Positions 13,457 through 27,217 of a stretch of DNA of 64,000 nt are shown piece after piece. The position numbers and the translations under genes are program-made. Source of the DNA: Halichondria panicea (taxonomy: Eukaryota > Porifera > Demospongiae > Suberitida > Halichondriidae); assembly GCF_963675165.1 (NCBI RefSeq), contig NC_087379.1, positions 5,411,442 through 5,475,441 of the forward strand. The letters run 5' to 3'. How positions within the stretch are numbered: position 1 is the first letter of the stretch; each line of letters opens with the position of its first letter. The notes beneath the pieces are model-generated. The model saw only the letters and a program-made list of their open reading frames with translations, did no database searches and was not told the DNA's origin.

Positions 13457-16400
13457 CACACACACACACTATACCGTATCCCTTGCTTGCGCATGCGCAC
13501 TGAGCCATAAAAACAGTTGACCTTTAATTGTAAGTTGGCCTGACCACTTTAAACTTGCTTGCTATGCCCCTGTTATGGTCTATCACACATAATTATGTGT
13601 TGTCAAAAGTTACTGTATGCTGTAGGATGGGTTGACTCCACTCATGGAGGCAGCCAGTAAAGGTCACACTGACTGTGCTAAAGAGCTGCTCTCCTCAGGA
13701 GCCGTGGTAGACCTGGCTGACAAGGTGAGTAAACTGATGTGTCTATAGGCAACACGCTGGAATTATTAGCATTTAGGTATTATTTGCATGTACGTACAAT
13801 TATAATGGACATTGCCTTAAAACCACCTCTATGTTGAATAATTGTTGACAAGAATTCCATGGAATTGATTGGATTGACTCATTATTTTGGTTTGTGTGGA
13901 TTTTAATCTGCCGTCACTCAACTGCTCGCTTGCTGAAAGGTTATAGTTAGTGTTATGTAATTTCGTACGTGGGTGGATGACGTCAGAGGCACCCACTCTA
14001 TTATAGTAAATATTGCCAACCCCTTTCCTTTACCTTCTTTATGGTCTATCACACAGATGTGTTGTCAAAAGTTACTGTATGCTCTCACTTTTGTAGGATG
14101 GGTGGACTCCACTGTTGTGGGCAGCCTATGGAGGTCACACTGACTGTGCTAAAGAGCTGCTCTCCTCAGGAGCCGTGGTGGACCTGGCTAACAAGGTGAG
14201 TATCTGATACTAAACTGATGTGTCTATAGGCAGCATGTTCGTGACCATCACATCCTTTACTAGTGATGGTTGTGTGGTCCCTATGAGATCCCTAAGGCAC
14301 TAACATTGACATGATCTACTAGTGTGTCGTACTGCATGTCCTTAATTTGTATGTACATTCATTGAGGTGGCCGGTATTTATTGTTTAAATAGAGGCTACA
14401 AAAGACGAATTAAAGTTATACATTCTAACAACCAAGCGCATCATGGGTAGTTGCGCATTTTTTGATCATTGGCAATCCCGTTCCTTTACTTTATTTATAC
14501 AAGGCCGTAGCAAGCGGTCAGGTTTTGGCCTGACCACTTTTTGTAGCTGGGTAGGTAATGGTGGTCATTCTTGAAATTGCATGATCGTTTCCTGGTAATG
14601 GTCGCCGATATTGTGCTGATTGGTGAGAAAAAGTTATGACCTTCTTTTAGGTAAAATTCACCGCTGTATCAAAAGTGTTCATAGTAGAATGAAAGCACCG
14701 CAGGTGCTGATGCCTCGGTGGAGATGCCAAAGCTACATAACATAAAGCTGCTAATAGTTTTTATACACACATTATATCATGATGAACATTTTGCATTAAT
14801 TAATTTTGCTGCATGCAAACTCAAAGAGTGGATAATGATCGACCACGATTGTTGTTAAAAACGATCGATGCCAAAGTCTAAAATTAATTGCTGCATCATC
14901 AGCAGCTACCAATAGCTAGCGTTCTAGTGCAGAGCTAAGTACTAAGTAGAGTAGCAACACTCGGTAAACAAGTTTGGCTACGTGCTCTTCTGAAAAGGCT
15001 GCAATGGCATTCCAAGTAAGCAAAACTATAGGCATAACTCGAGAACGAAGCTTTATTTTGCAAATCCAAGAGAACATGACTAGAAGCATAGAAACTCTTG
15101 CTCGCAGCTGTAGCGGTCTACACAGACACACACACACATGCACACACACACTATCGTATCCCTTGCTTGCGCATGCGCACCGAGGCATAAAAACAGTTGA
15201 CCTTTAATTGTAAGTTGGCCTGACCACTTTAAACTTGCTTGCTATGCCCCTGTTATGGTCTATCACACATAATTATGTGTTGTCAAAAGTTACTGTATGC
15301 TGTAGGGTGGGTTGACTCCACTCATGAAGGCAGCCAGTAAAGGTCACACTGACTGTGCTAAAGAGCTGCTCTCCTCAGGAGCCGTGGTAGACCTGGCTGA
15401 CAAGGTGAGTAAACTGATGTGTCTATAGGCAACACGCTGGAATTATTAGCATTTAGGTATTATTTGCATGTACGTACAATTATAATGGACATTGCCTTAA
15501 AACCACCTCTATGTTGAATAATTGTTGACAAGAATTCCATGGAATTGATTGGATTGACTCATTATTTTGGTTTGTGTGGATTTTAATCTGCCGTCACTCA
15601 ACTGCTCGCTTGCTGAAAGGTTATAGTTAGTGTTATGTAATTTCGTACGTGGGTGGATGACGTCAGAGGCACCCACTCTATTATAGTAAATATTGCCAAC
15701 CCCTTTCCTTTACCTTCTTTATGGTCTATCACACAGATGTGTTGTCAAAAGTTACTGTATGCTCTCACTTTTGTAGGATGGGTGGACTCCACTGTTGTGG
15801 GCAGCCTATGGAGGTCACACTGACTGTGCTAAAGAGCTGCTCTCCTCAGGAGCCGTGGTGGACCTGGCTAACAAGGTGAGTATCTGATACTAAACTGATG
15901 TGTCTATAGGCAGCATGTTCGTGACCATCACATCCTTTACTAGTGATGGTTGTGTGGTCCCTATGAGATCCCTAAGGCACTAACATTGACATGATCTACT
16001 AGTGTGTCGTACTGCATGTCCTTAATTTGTATGTACATTCATTGAGGTGGCCGGTATTTATTGTTTAAATAGAGGCTACAAAAGACGAATTAAAGTTATA
16101 CATTCTAACAACCAAGCGCATCATGGGTAGTTGCGCATTTTTTGCTCATTGGCAATCCCGTTCCTTTACTTTATTTATACAAGGCCGTAGCAAGCGGTCA
16201 GGTTTTGGCCTGACCACTTTTTGTAGCTGGGTAGGTAATGGTGGTCATTCTTGAAATTGCATGATCGTTTCCTGGTAATGGTCGCCGATATTGTGCTGAT
16301 TGGTGAGAAAAAGTTATGACCTTCTTTTAGGTAAAATTCACCGCTGTATCAAAAGTGTTCATAGTAGAATGAAAGCACCGCAGGTGCTGATGCCTCGGTG

Positions 16401-18980
16401 GAGATGCCAAAGCTACATAACATAAAGCTGCTAATAGTTTTTATACACACATTATATCATGATGAACATTTTGCATTAATTAATTTTGCTGCATGCAAAC
16501 TCAAAGAGTGGATAATGATCGACCACGATTGTTGTTAAAAACGATCGATGCCAAAGTCTAAAATTAATTGCTGCATCATCAGCAGCTACCAATAGCTAGC
16601 GTTCTAGTGCAGAGCTAAGTACTAAGTAGAGTAGCAACACTCGGTAAACAAGTTTGGCTACGTGCTCTTCTGAAAAGGCTGCAATGGCATTCCAAGTAAG
16701 CAAAACTATAGGCATAACTCGAGAACGAAGCTTTATTTTGCAAATCCAAGAGAACATGACTAGAAGCATAGAAACTCTTGCTCGCAGCTGTAGCGGTCTA
16801 CACAGACACACACACACATGCACACACACACTATCGTATCCCTTGCTTGCGCATGCGCACCGAGGCATAAAAACAGTTGACCTTTAATTGTAAGTTGGCC
16901 TGACCACTTTAAACTTGCTTGCTATGCCCCTGTTATGGTCTATCACACATAATTATGTGTTGTCAAAAGTTACTGTATGCTCTCACTTTTGTAGGGTGGG
17001 TGGACTCCACTGTTGTGGGCAGCCAGTAAAGGTCACACTGACTGTGCTAAAGAGCTGCTCTCCTCAGGAGCCGTGGTGGACCTGGCTAACAAGGTGAGTA
17101 TCTGATACTAAACTGATGTGTCTATAGGCAGCATGTTCGTGACCATCACATCCTTTACTAGTGATGGTTGTGTGGTCCCTATGAGATCCCTAAGGCACTA
17201 ACATTGACATGATCTACTAGTGTGTCGTACTGCATGTCCTTAATTTGTATGTACATTCATTGAGGTGGCCGGTATTTATTGTTTAAATAGAGGCTACAAA
17301 AGACGAATTAAAGTTATACATTCTAACAACCAAGCGCATCATGGGTAGTTGCGCATTTTTTGCTCATTGGCAATCCCGTTCCTTTACTTTATTTATGCAA
17401 GGCCGTAGCAAGCGGTCAGGTTTTGGCCTGACCACTTTTTGTAGCTGGGTAGGTAATGGTGGTCATTTTTGAAATTGCATGATAGTTTCCTGGTAATGGT
17501 CACCGATATTGTGCTGATTGGTGAGGAAAAGTTATGACCTTTTTTTAGGTAAAATTCACTGCTGTATACAAAAGTGTTCAAAGTAGAATGAAAGTCTAAA
17601 ATTAATTGCTGCATCATCAGCAGCTACCAATAGCTAGCGTTCTAGTGCAGAGCTAAGTACATGTACTAAGTAGAGTAGCAACACTCGGTAAACAAGTTTG
17701 GCTACATGCTCTTCTGAAAAGGCTGCAATGGCATTCCAAGTAAGCAAAACTATAGGCATAACTCGAGAACGAAGCTTTATTTTGCAAATCCAAGAGAACA
17801 TGACTAGAAACCTATAGAAACTCTTACTTGCACTTGATTCATCCTTGAGCAGCTGTAGCAGTCTACACAGACACACACAGACACACAGACACACACACAC
17901 ACACACACACACACATGCACACACACACACTATACCGTATCCCTTGTTTGCGCATGCGCACTGAGCCATAAAAACAGTTGACCTTTAATTGTAAGTTGGC
18001 CTGACCACTTTAAACTTGCTTGCTATGCCCCTGTTATGGTCTATCACACATAATTATGTGTTGTCAAAAGTTACTGTGTGCTCTCACTTTTGTAGGATGG
18101 GTGGACTCCACTGTTGTGGGCAGCCTATGGAGGTCACACTGACTGTGCTAAAGAGCTGCTCTCCTCAGGAGCCGTGGTGGACCTGGCTAACAAGGTGAGT
18201 ATCTGATACTAAACTGATGTGTCTATAGGCAGCATGTTCGTGACCATCACATCCTTTACTAGTGATGGTTGTGTGGTCCCTATGAGATCCCTAAGGCACT
18301 AACATTGACATGATCTACTAGTGTGTCGTACTGCATGTCCTTAATTTGTATGTACATTCATTGAGGTGGCCGGTATTTATTGTTTAAATAGAGGCTACAA
18401 AAGACGAATTAAAGTTATACATTCTAACAACCAAGCGCATCATGGGTAGTTGCGCATTTTTTGCTCATTGGCAATCCCGTTCCTTTACTTTATTTATGCA
18501 AGGCCGTAGCAAGCGGTCAGGTTTTGGCCTGACCACTTTTTGTAGCTGGGTAGGTAATGGTGGTCATTTTTGAAATTGCATGATAGTTTCCTGGTAATGG
18601 TCACCGATATTGTGCTGATTGGTGAGGAAAAGTTATGACCTTTTTTTAGGTAAAATTCACTGCTGTATACAAAAGTGTTCAAAGTAGAATGAAAGTCTAA
18701 AATTAATTGCTGCATCATCAGCAGCTACCAATAGCTAGCGTTCTAGTGCAGAGCTAAGTACTAAGTAGAGTAGCAACACTCGGTAAACAAGTTTGGCTAC
18801 ATGCTCTTCTGAAAAGGCTGCAATGGCATTCCAAGTAAGCAAAACTATAGGCATAACTCGAGAACGAAGCTTTATTTTGCAAATCCAAGAGAACATGACT
18901 AGAAACCTATAGAAACTCTTACTTGCACTTGATTCATCCTTGAGCAGCTGTAGCGGTCTACACAGACACACACAGACACA

Positions 18981-19016
<36 letters not shown>

Positions 19017-22000
19017 CACACACACACACTATACCGTATCCCTTGCTTGCGCATGCGCACTGAGCCATAAAAACAGTTGACCTTTAATTGTAAGTTGGCC
19101 TGACCACTTTAAACTTGCTTGCTATGCCCCTGTTATGGTCTATCACACATAATTATGTGTTGTCAAAAGTTACTGTATGCTGTAGGATGGGTTGACTCCA
19201 CTCATGGAGGCAGCCAGTAAAGGTCACACTGACTGTGCTAAAGAGCTGCTCTCCTCAGGAGCCGTGGTGGACCTGGCTGACAAGGTGAGTAAACTGATGT
19301 GTCTATAGGCAACACGCTGGAATTATTAGCATTTAGGTATTATTTGCATGTACGTACAATTATAATGGACATTGCCTTAAAACCACCTCTATGTTGAATA
19401 ATTGTTGACAAGAATTCCATGGAATTGATTGGATTGACTCATTATTTTGGTTTGTGTGGATTTTAATCTGCCGTCACTCAACTGCTCGCTTGCTGAAAGG
19501 TTATAGTTAGTGTTATGTAATTTCGTACGTGGGTGGATGACGTCAGAGGCACCCACTCTATTATAGTAAATATTGCCAACCCCTTTCCTTTACCTTCTTT
19601 ATGGTCTATCACACAGATGTGTTGTCAAAAGTTACTGTATGCTCTCACTTTTGTAGGATGGGTGGACTCCACTGTTGTGGGCAGCCTATGGAGGTCACAC
19701 TGACTGTGCTAAAGAGCTGCTCTCCTCAGGAGCCGTGGTGGACCTGGCTAACAAGGTGAGTATCTGATACTAAACTGATGTGTCTATAGGCAGCATGTTC
19801 GTGACCATCACATCCTTTACTAGTGATGGTTGTGTGGTCCCTATGAGATCCCTAAGGCACTAACATTGACATGATCTACTAGTGTGTCGTACTGCATGTC
19901 CTTAATTTGTATGTACATTCATTGAGGTGGCCGGTATTTATTGTTTAAATAGAGGCTACAAAAGACGAATTAAAGTTATACATTCTAACAACCAAGCGCA
20001 TCATGGGTAGTTGCGCATTTTTTGCTCATTGGCAATCCCGTTCCTTTACTTTATTTATACAAGGCCGTAGCAAGCGGTCAGGTTTTGGCCTGACCACTTT
20101 TTGTAGCTGGGTAGGTAATGGTGGTCATTCTTGAAATTGCATGATCGTTTCCTGGTAATGGTCGCCGATATTGTGCTGATTGGTGAGAAAAAGTTATGAC
20201 CTTCTTTTAGGTAAAATTCACCGCTGTATCAAAAGTGTTCATAGTAGAATGAAAGCACCGCAGGTGCTGATGCCTCGGTGGAGATGCCAAAGCTACATAA
20301 CATAAAGCTGCTAATAGTTTTTATACACACATTATATCATGATGAACATTTTGCATTAATTAATTTTGCTGCATGCAAACTCAAAGAGTGGATAATGATC
20401 GACCACGATTGTTGTTAAAAACGATCGATGCCAAAGTCTAAAATTAATTGCTGCATCATCAGCAGCTACCAATAGCTAGCGTTCTAGTGCAGAGCTAAGT
20501 ACTAAGTAGAGTAGCAACACTCGGTAAACAAGTTTGGCTACGTGCTCTTCTGAAAAGGCTGCAATGGCATTCCAAGTAAGCAAAACTATAGGCATAACTC
20601 GAGAACGAAGCTTTATTTTGCAAATCCAAGAGAACATGACTAGAAGCATAGAAACTCTTGCTCGCAGCTGTAGCGGTCTACACAGACACACACACACATG
20701 CACACACACACTATCGTATCCCTTGCTTGCGCATGCGCACCGAGGCATAAAAACAGTTGACCTTTAATTGTAAGTTGGCCTGACCACTTTAAACTTGCTT
20801 GCTATGCCCCTGTTATGGTCTATCACACATAATTATGTGTTGTCAAAAGTTACTGTATGCTCTCACTTTTGTAGGGTGGGTGGACTCCACTGTTGTGGGC
20901 AGCCAGTAAAGGTCACACTGACTGTGCTAAAGAGCTGCTCTCCTCAGGAGCCGTGGTGGACCTGGCTAACAAGGTGAGTATCTGATACTAAACTGATGTG
21001 TCTATAGGCAGCATGTTCGTGACCATCACATCCTTTACTAGTGATGGTTGTGTGGTCCCTATGAGATCCCTAAGGCACTAACATTGACATGATCTACTAG
21101 TGTGTCGTACTGCATGTCCTTAATTTGTATGTACATTCATTGAGGTGGCCGGTATTTATTGTTTAAATAGAGGCTACAAAAGACGAATTAAAGTTATACA
21201 TTCTAACAACCAAGCGCATCATGGGTAGTTGCGCATTTTTTGCTCATTGGCAATCCCGTTCCTTTACTTTATTTATGCAAGGCCGTAGCAAGCGGTCAGG
21301 TTTTGGCCTGACCACTTTTTGTAGCTGGGTAGGTAATGGTGGTCATTTTTGAAATTGCATGATAGTTTCCTGGTAATGGTCACCGATATTGTGCTGATTG
21401 GTGAGGAAAAGTTATGACCTTTTTTTAGGTAAAATTCACTGCTGTATACAAAAGTGTTCAAAGTAGAATGAAAGTCTAAAATTAATTGCTGCATCATCAG
21501 CAGCTACCAATAGCTAGCGTTCTAGTGCAGAGCTAAGTACATGTACTAAGTAGAGTAGCAACACTCGGTAAACAAGTTTGGCTACATGCTCTTCTGAAAA
21601 GGCTGCAATGGCATTCCAAGTAAGCAAAACTATAGGCATAACTCGAGAACGAAGCTTTATTTTGCAAATCCAAGAGAACATGACTAGAAACCTATAGAAA
21701 CTCTTACTTGCACTTGATTCATCCTTGAGCAGCTGTAGCAGTCTACACAGACACACACAGACACACAGACACACACACACACACACACACACACATGCAC
21801 ACACACACACTATACCGTATCCCTTGTTTGCGCATGCGCACTGAGCCATAAAAACAGTTGACCTTTAATTGTAAGTTGGCCTGACCACTTTAAACTTGCT
21901 TGCTATGCCCCTGTTATGGTCTATCACACATAATTATGTGTTGTCAAAAGTTACTGTGTGCTCTCACTTTTGTAGGATGGGTGGACTCCACTGTTGTGGG

Positions 22001-22860
22001 CAGCCTATGGAGGTCACACTGACTGTGCTAAAGAGCTGCTCTCCTCAGGAGCCGTGGTGGACCTGGCTAACAAGGTGAGTATCTGATACTAAACTGATGT
22101 GTCTATAGGCAGCATGTTCGTGACCATCACATCCTTTACTAGTGATGGTTGTGTGGTCCCTATGAGATCCCTAAGGCACTAACATTGACATGATCTACTA
22201 GTGTGTCGTACTGCATGTCCTTAATTTGTATGTACATTCATTGAGGTGGCCGGTATTTATTGTTTAAATAGAGGCTACAAAAGACGAATTAAAGTTATAC
22301 ATTCTAACAACCAAGCGCATCATGGGTAGTTGCGCATTTTTTGCTCATTGGCAATCCCGTTCCTTTACTTTATTTATGCAAGGCCGTAGCAAGCGGTCAG
22401 GTTTTGGCCTGACCACTTTTTGTAGCTGGGTAGGTAATGGTGGTCATTTTTGAAATTGCATGATAGTTTCCTGGTAATGGTCACCGATATTGTGCTGATT
22501 GGTGAGGAAAAGTTATGACCTTTTTTTAGGTAAAATTCACTGCTGTATACAAAAGTGTTCAAAGTAGAATGAAAGTCTAAAATTAATTGCTGCATCATCA
22601 GCAGCTACCAATAGCTAGCGTTCTAGTGCAGAGCTAAGTACTAAGTAGAGTAGCAACACTCGGTAAACAAGTTTGGCTACATGCTCTTCTGAAAAGGCTG
22701 CAATGGCATTCCAAGTAAGCAAAACTATAGGCATAACTCGAGAACGAAGCTTTATTTTGCAAATCCAAGAGAACATGACTAGAAACCTATAGAAACTCTT
22801 ACTTGCACTTGATTCATCCTTGAGCAGCTGTAGCGGTCTACACAGACACACACAGACACA

Positions 22861-22896
<36 letters not shown>

Positions 22897-25800
22897 CACA
22901 CACACACACTATACCGTATCCCTTGCTTGCGCATGCGCACTGAGCCATAAAAACAGTTGACCTTTAATTGTAAGTTGGCCTGACCACTTTAAACTTGCTT
23001 GCTATGCCCCTGTTATGGTCTATCACACATAATTATGTGTTGTCAAAAGTTACTGTATGCTGTAGGATGGGTTGACTCCACTCATGGAGGCAGCCAGTAA
23101 AGGTCACACTGACTGTGCTAAAGAGCTGCTCTCCTCAGGAGCCGTGGTGGACCTGGCTGACAAGGTGAGTAAACTGATGTGTCTATAGGCAACACGCTGG
23201 AATTATTAGCATTTAGGTATTATTTGCATGTACGTACAATTATAATGGACATTGCCTTAAAACCACCTCTATGTTGAATAATTGTTGACAAGAATTCCAT
23301 GGAATTGATTGGATTGACTCATTATTTTGGTTTGTGTGGATTTTAATCTGCCGTCACTCAACTGCTCGCTTGCTGAAAGGTTATAGTTAGTGTTATGTAA
23401 TTTCGTACGTGGGTGGATGACGTCAGAGGCACCCACTCTATTATAGTAAATATTGCCAACCCCTTTCCTTTACCTTCTTTATGGTCTATCACACAGATGT
23501 GTTGTCAAAAGTTACTGTATGCTCTCACTTTTGTAGGATGGGTGGACTCCACTGTTGTGGGCAGCCTATGGAGGTCACACTGACTGTGCTAAAGAGCTGC
23601 TCTCCTCAGGAGCCGTGGTGGACCTGGCTAACAAGGTGAGTATCTGATACTAAACTGATGTGTCTATAGGCAGCATGTTCGTGACCATCACATCCTTTAC
23701 TAGTGATGGTTGTGTGGTCCCTATGAGATCCCTAAGGCACTAACATTGACATGATCTACTAGTGTGTCGTACTGCATGTCCTTAATTTGTATGTACATTC
23801 ATTGAGGTGGCCGGTATTTATTGTTTAAATAGAGGCTACAAAAGACGAATTAAAGTTATACATTCTAACAACCAAGCGCATCATGGGTAGTTGCGCATTT
23901 TTTGCTCATTGGCAATCCCGTTCCTTTACTTTATTTATACAAGGCCGTAGCAAGCGGTCAGGTTTTGGCCTGACCACTTTTTGTAGCTGGGTAGGTAATG
24001 GTGGTCATTCTTGAAATTGCATGATCGTTTCCTGGTAATGGTCGCCGATATTGTGCTGATTGGTGAGAAAAAGTTATGACCTTCTTTTAGGTAAAATTCA
24101 CCGCTGTATCAAAAGTGTTCATAGTAGAATGAAAGCACCGCAGGTGCTGATGCCTCGGTGGAGATGCCAAAGCTACATAACATAAAGCTGCTAATAGTTT
24201 TTATACACACATTATATCATGATGAACATTTTGCATTAATTAATTTTGCTGCATGCAAACTCAAAGAGTGGATAATGATCGACCACGATTGTTGTTAAAA
24301 ACGATCGATGCCAAAGTCTAAAATTAATTGCTGCATCATCAGCAGCTACCAATAGCTAGCGTTCTAGTGCAGAGCTAAGTACTAAGTAGAGTAGCAACAC
24401 TCGGTAAACAAGTTTGGCTACGTGCTCTTCTGAAAAGGCTGCAATGGCATTCCAAGTAAGCAAAACTATAGGCATAACTCGAGAACGAAGCTTTATTTTG
24501 CAAATCCAAGAGAACATGACTAGAAGCATAGAAACTCTTGCTCGCAGCTGTAGCGGTCTACACAGACACACACACACATGCACACACACACTATCGTATC
24601 CCTTGCTTGCGCATGCGCACCGAGGCATAAAAACAGTTGACCTTTAATTGTAAGTTGGCCTGACCACTTTAAACTTGCTTGCTATGCCCCTGTTATGGTC
24701 TATCACACATAATTATGTGTTGTCAAAAGTTACTGTATGCTGTAGGGTGGGTTGACTCCACTCATGAAGGCAGCCAGTAAAGGTCACACTGACTGTGCTA
24801 AAGAGCTGCTCTCCTCAGGAGCCGTGATAGACCTGGCTGACAAGGTGAGTAAACTGATGTGTCTATAGGCAACACGCTGGAATTATTAGCATTTAGGTAT
24901 TATTTGCATGTACGTACAATTATAATGGACATTGCCTTAAAACCACCTCTATGTTGAATAATTGTTGACAAGAATTCCATGGAATTGATTGGATTGACTC
25001 ATTATTTTGGTTTGTGTGGATTTTAATCTGCTGTCACTCAATTGCTACATGTAGCTTGCTGAAAGGTTAGAGTTAGTGTTATGTACTTTCGTACGTGGGT
25101 GGATGACGTCAAATGCAACCACTCTATTATAGTAAATAATGCCAACCCCTTTCCTTTACTTAATTTATGGTCTATCACACAAATGTGTTGTCAAAAGTTA
25201 CTGTATGCTCTCACTTTTGTAGGATGGGTGGACTCCACTCTTGTGGGCAGCCTATGGAGGTCACACTGACTGTGCTAAAGAGCTACTCTCCTCAGGAGCC
25301 GTGATAGACCTGGCTAACAAGGTGAGTATCTGATACTAAACTGATGTGTCTATAGGCAGCATGTCCGTGACCATCACATCATGTACTAGTGATGGTTGTG
25401 TGGTTCCTATGAGATTCCTAAGGCACTAACATTGACATGATCTACTAGTGTGTCGTACTGCATGTCCTTAATTTGTATGTACATTCATTGAGGTGGCTGG
25501 CATTTATTGTTTAAATAAAGGCTACAAAAGATGAATTACATTCTAACAACAAAGCGCATCATGGGTAGTTGCGCATTTTTTGCTCATTGGCAATCCCGTT
25601 CCTTTACTTTATTTATGCAAGGCCGTATCAAGCGGTCAGGTTTTGGCCTGACCACTTTTTGTAGCTGGGTAGGTAATGGTGGTCATTCTTGAAATTGCAT
25701 GATCATTTCCTGGTAATGGTCGCCGATATTGTGCCGCGCGCATTTTTTACTCATTGGCAATCCCGTTCCTTTACTTTATTTATGCAAGGCCGTACCAAGC

Positions 25801-27178
25801 GGTCAGGTTTTGGCCTGACCACTTTTTGTAGCTGGGTAGGTATAATGGTGGTCATTCTTGAAATTAATTGCATGATCGTTTCCTGGTAATGGTCGCCGAT
25901 ATTGTGCCGCATGCTGATTGGTGAGGAAAAGTGATGACCTTTTTTTAAGTAAAATTCACTGCTGTATACAAAAGTGTTCATAGTAGAATGAAAACACCGC
26001 AGGTGCTGATGCCTCGGTGTAGATGCCAAAGCTACATTATCAGACACGTCTAATTACCCCAGACACTCTTTTGGGCAATTTTCGTTGTTCTATAATACAA
26101 CGGACACTCCAGTACTTTAATATTACATTTGTTCTAAATATCCGGACAATACCTTGAAAAGTTGAGTTACCATTCATAGACAACAAGTAAGACTTGGAGT
26201 GCTGCAGTTAGATAGCTTTGAGTAGCTAGTTTTAGATAGCTATATAGTGCAACTATTCAGTCGTACCCTGTTCTATAAACTTAGCTAGCTCGCATGCAGC
26301 TGCTTACTTGTTCTAATTATTCCGGACACTTCGCATGCTCTATAAAAAATCTGTTCCAACTAGTGTTCAAGCTGGCGCTGTGCTAATGCCTCTCGCCATG
26401 TTTTTGCTTTCGCTCAAAAGTATTAGAGTGTTATATTAGTTTCTATTATATTAAAGTTAGCTTATCTATATAAAGTCACTGAGAAGAAAAGACTTATTTA
26501 CATGCATCTATTGTTGTTATTTATTGTATTATGTAGCTTACCAGGACCTCAAGAAAGAAGAAAATTGATTCTTCCAGGATCTGTAGTTCAGTGTATATTA
26601 TAATATCTAAGAAGAAAAGACCTGTGTACATGCATATTGTTATCTATATTGTTAAAATTATGGTAGTGTTTTGTGGCTTACCAGGCCCTCAAGACAAAGA
26701 TGATTCTGCCAGGAGGATCTGGATCTGGATCTTGGATATTATTTTCTCACACGTGGGGAATGAGCGCGCATGCGCATTACATCCACAGGAATAATTAAAG
26801 GGTGTGTCCAATTTCACAAATGGCTACTGCACTGCTAGCTAGCTAGTTGGGCGGAGTCCAACCACTTGGCACCGGAGTCCAACTAGCTAGCTAGCTAGCT
26901 GTTTTTTAACAGATATTTTCTGAGTATTGTAGCTAACAAAAGCTAGCGCTTTAGTGCAAGGCTAACTCATATGTTGAATAGAAAGTTTGTGCGGACAGAT
27001 GATGCTATGAAAGATTCTGAAGAGGCCTTCAATGTGAGTCAAACTAGCCATAACTCGAGAAAGAAGCTTTAGTTTACTAATCCACGAATCAAAATCCAAG
27101 AGAACGTGGCTAGAAGCCTATAGAAGCTGTTAGCTTTTGTCGCATTGCAACAGTTACAGCTGGAACAGACACACACAT

Positions 27179-27217
<39 letters not shown>

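Larger units (their letters stand above)
5314..25321 (+). repeat. Tandem array of ankyrin exon-intron cassettes
   Basis: Twenty-one 99-base exons alternate with introns of three sizes: about 372, about 1,000 and about 1,115 bases. All donors are AAG|GTGAGT. The exons fall into classes W1, W2, L1 and L2 by their first half. Long introns carry a transposon-like sequence with GGTCAGG...CCTGACC hairpins and CA tracts. The higher-order structure includes 15777-19656 repeated as 19657-23536 (3,880 bases each) and a 1,680-base pair-unit at 6223-7902 and 14097-15776. Confidence 0.95.

Noticed and set aside
6143-22078. 60-codon frames ending ...EPWWTWLTR over each W-class exon
   Set aside because: These read the ankyrin exons in the wrong frame. 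The phase-0 frame gives the canonical ankyrin repeat in all 21.
7042-24628. Repeated 90-, 77-, 74-, 96-, 109- and 111-codon open frames in the array introns
   Set aside because: They sit in intron repeats, cross the CA tract (giving Cys-Val runs) and recur only because the introns are duplicated. No domain or splice support.
6031-25000. Possible CRISPR-like array because of regular repeats
   Set aside because: The repeated units are exons and kilobase introns, not short direct repeats with unique spacers, and the genome is animal.
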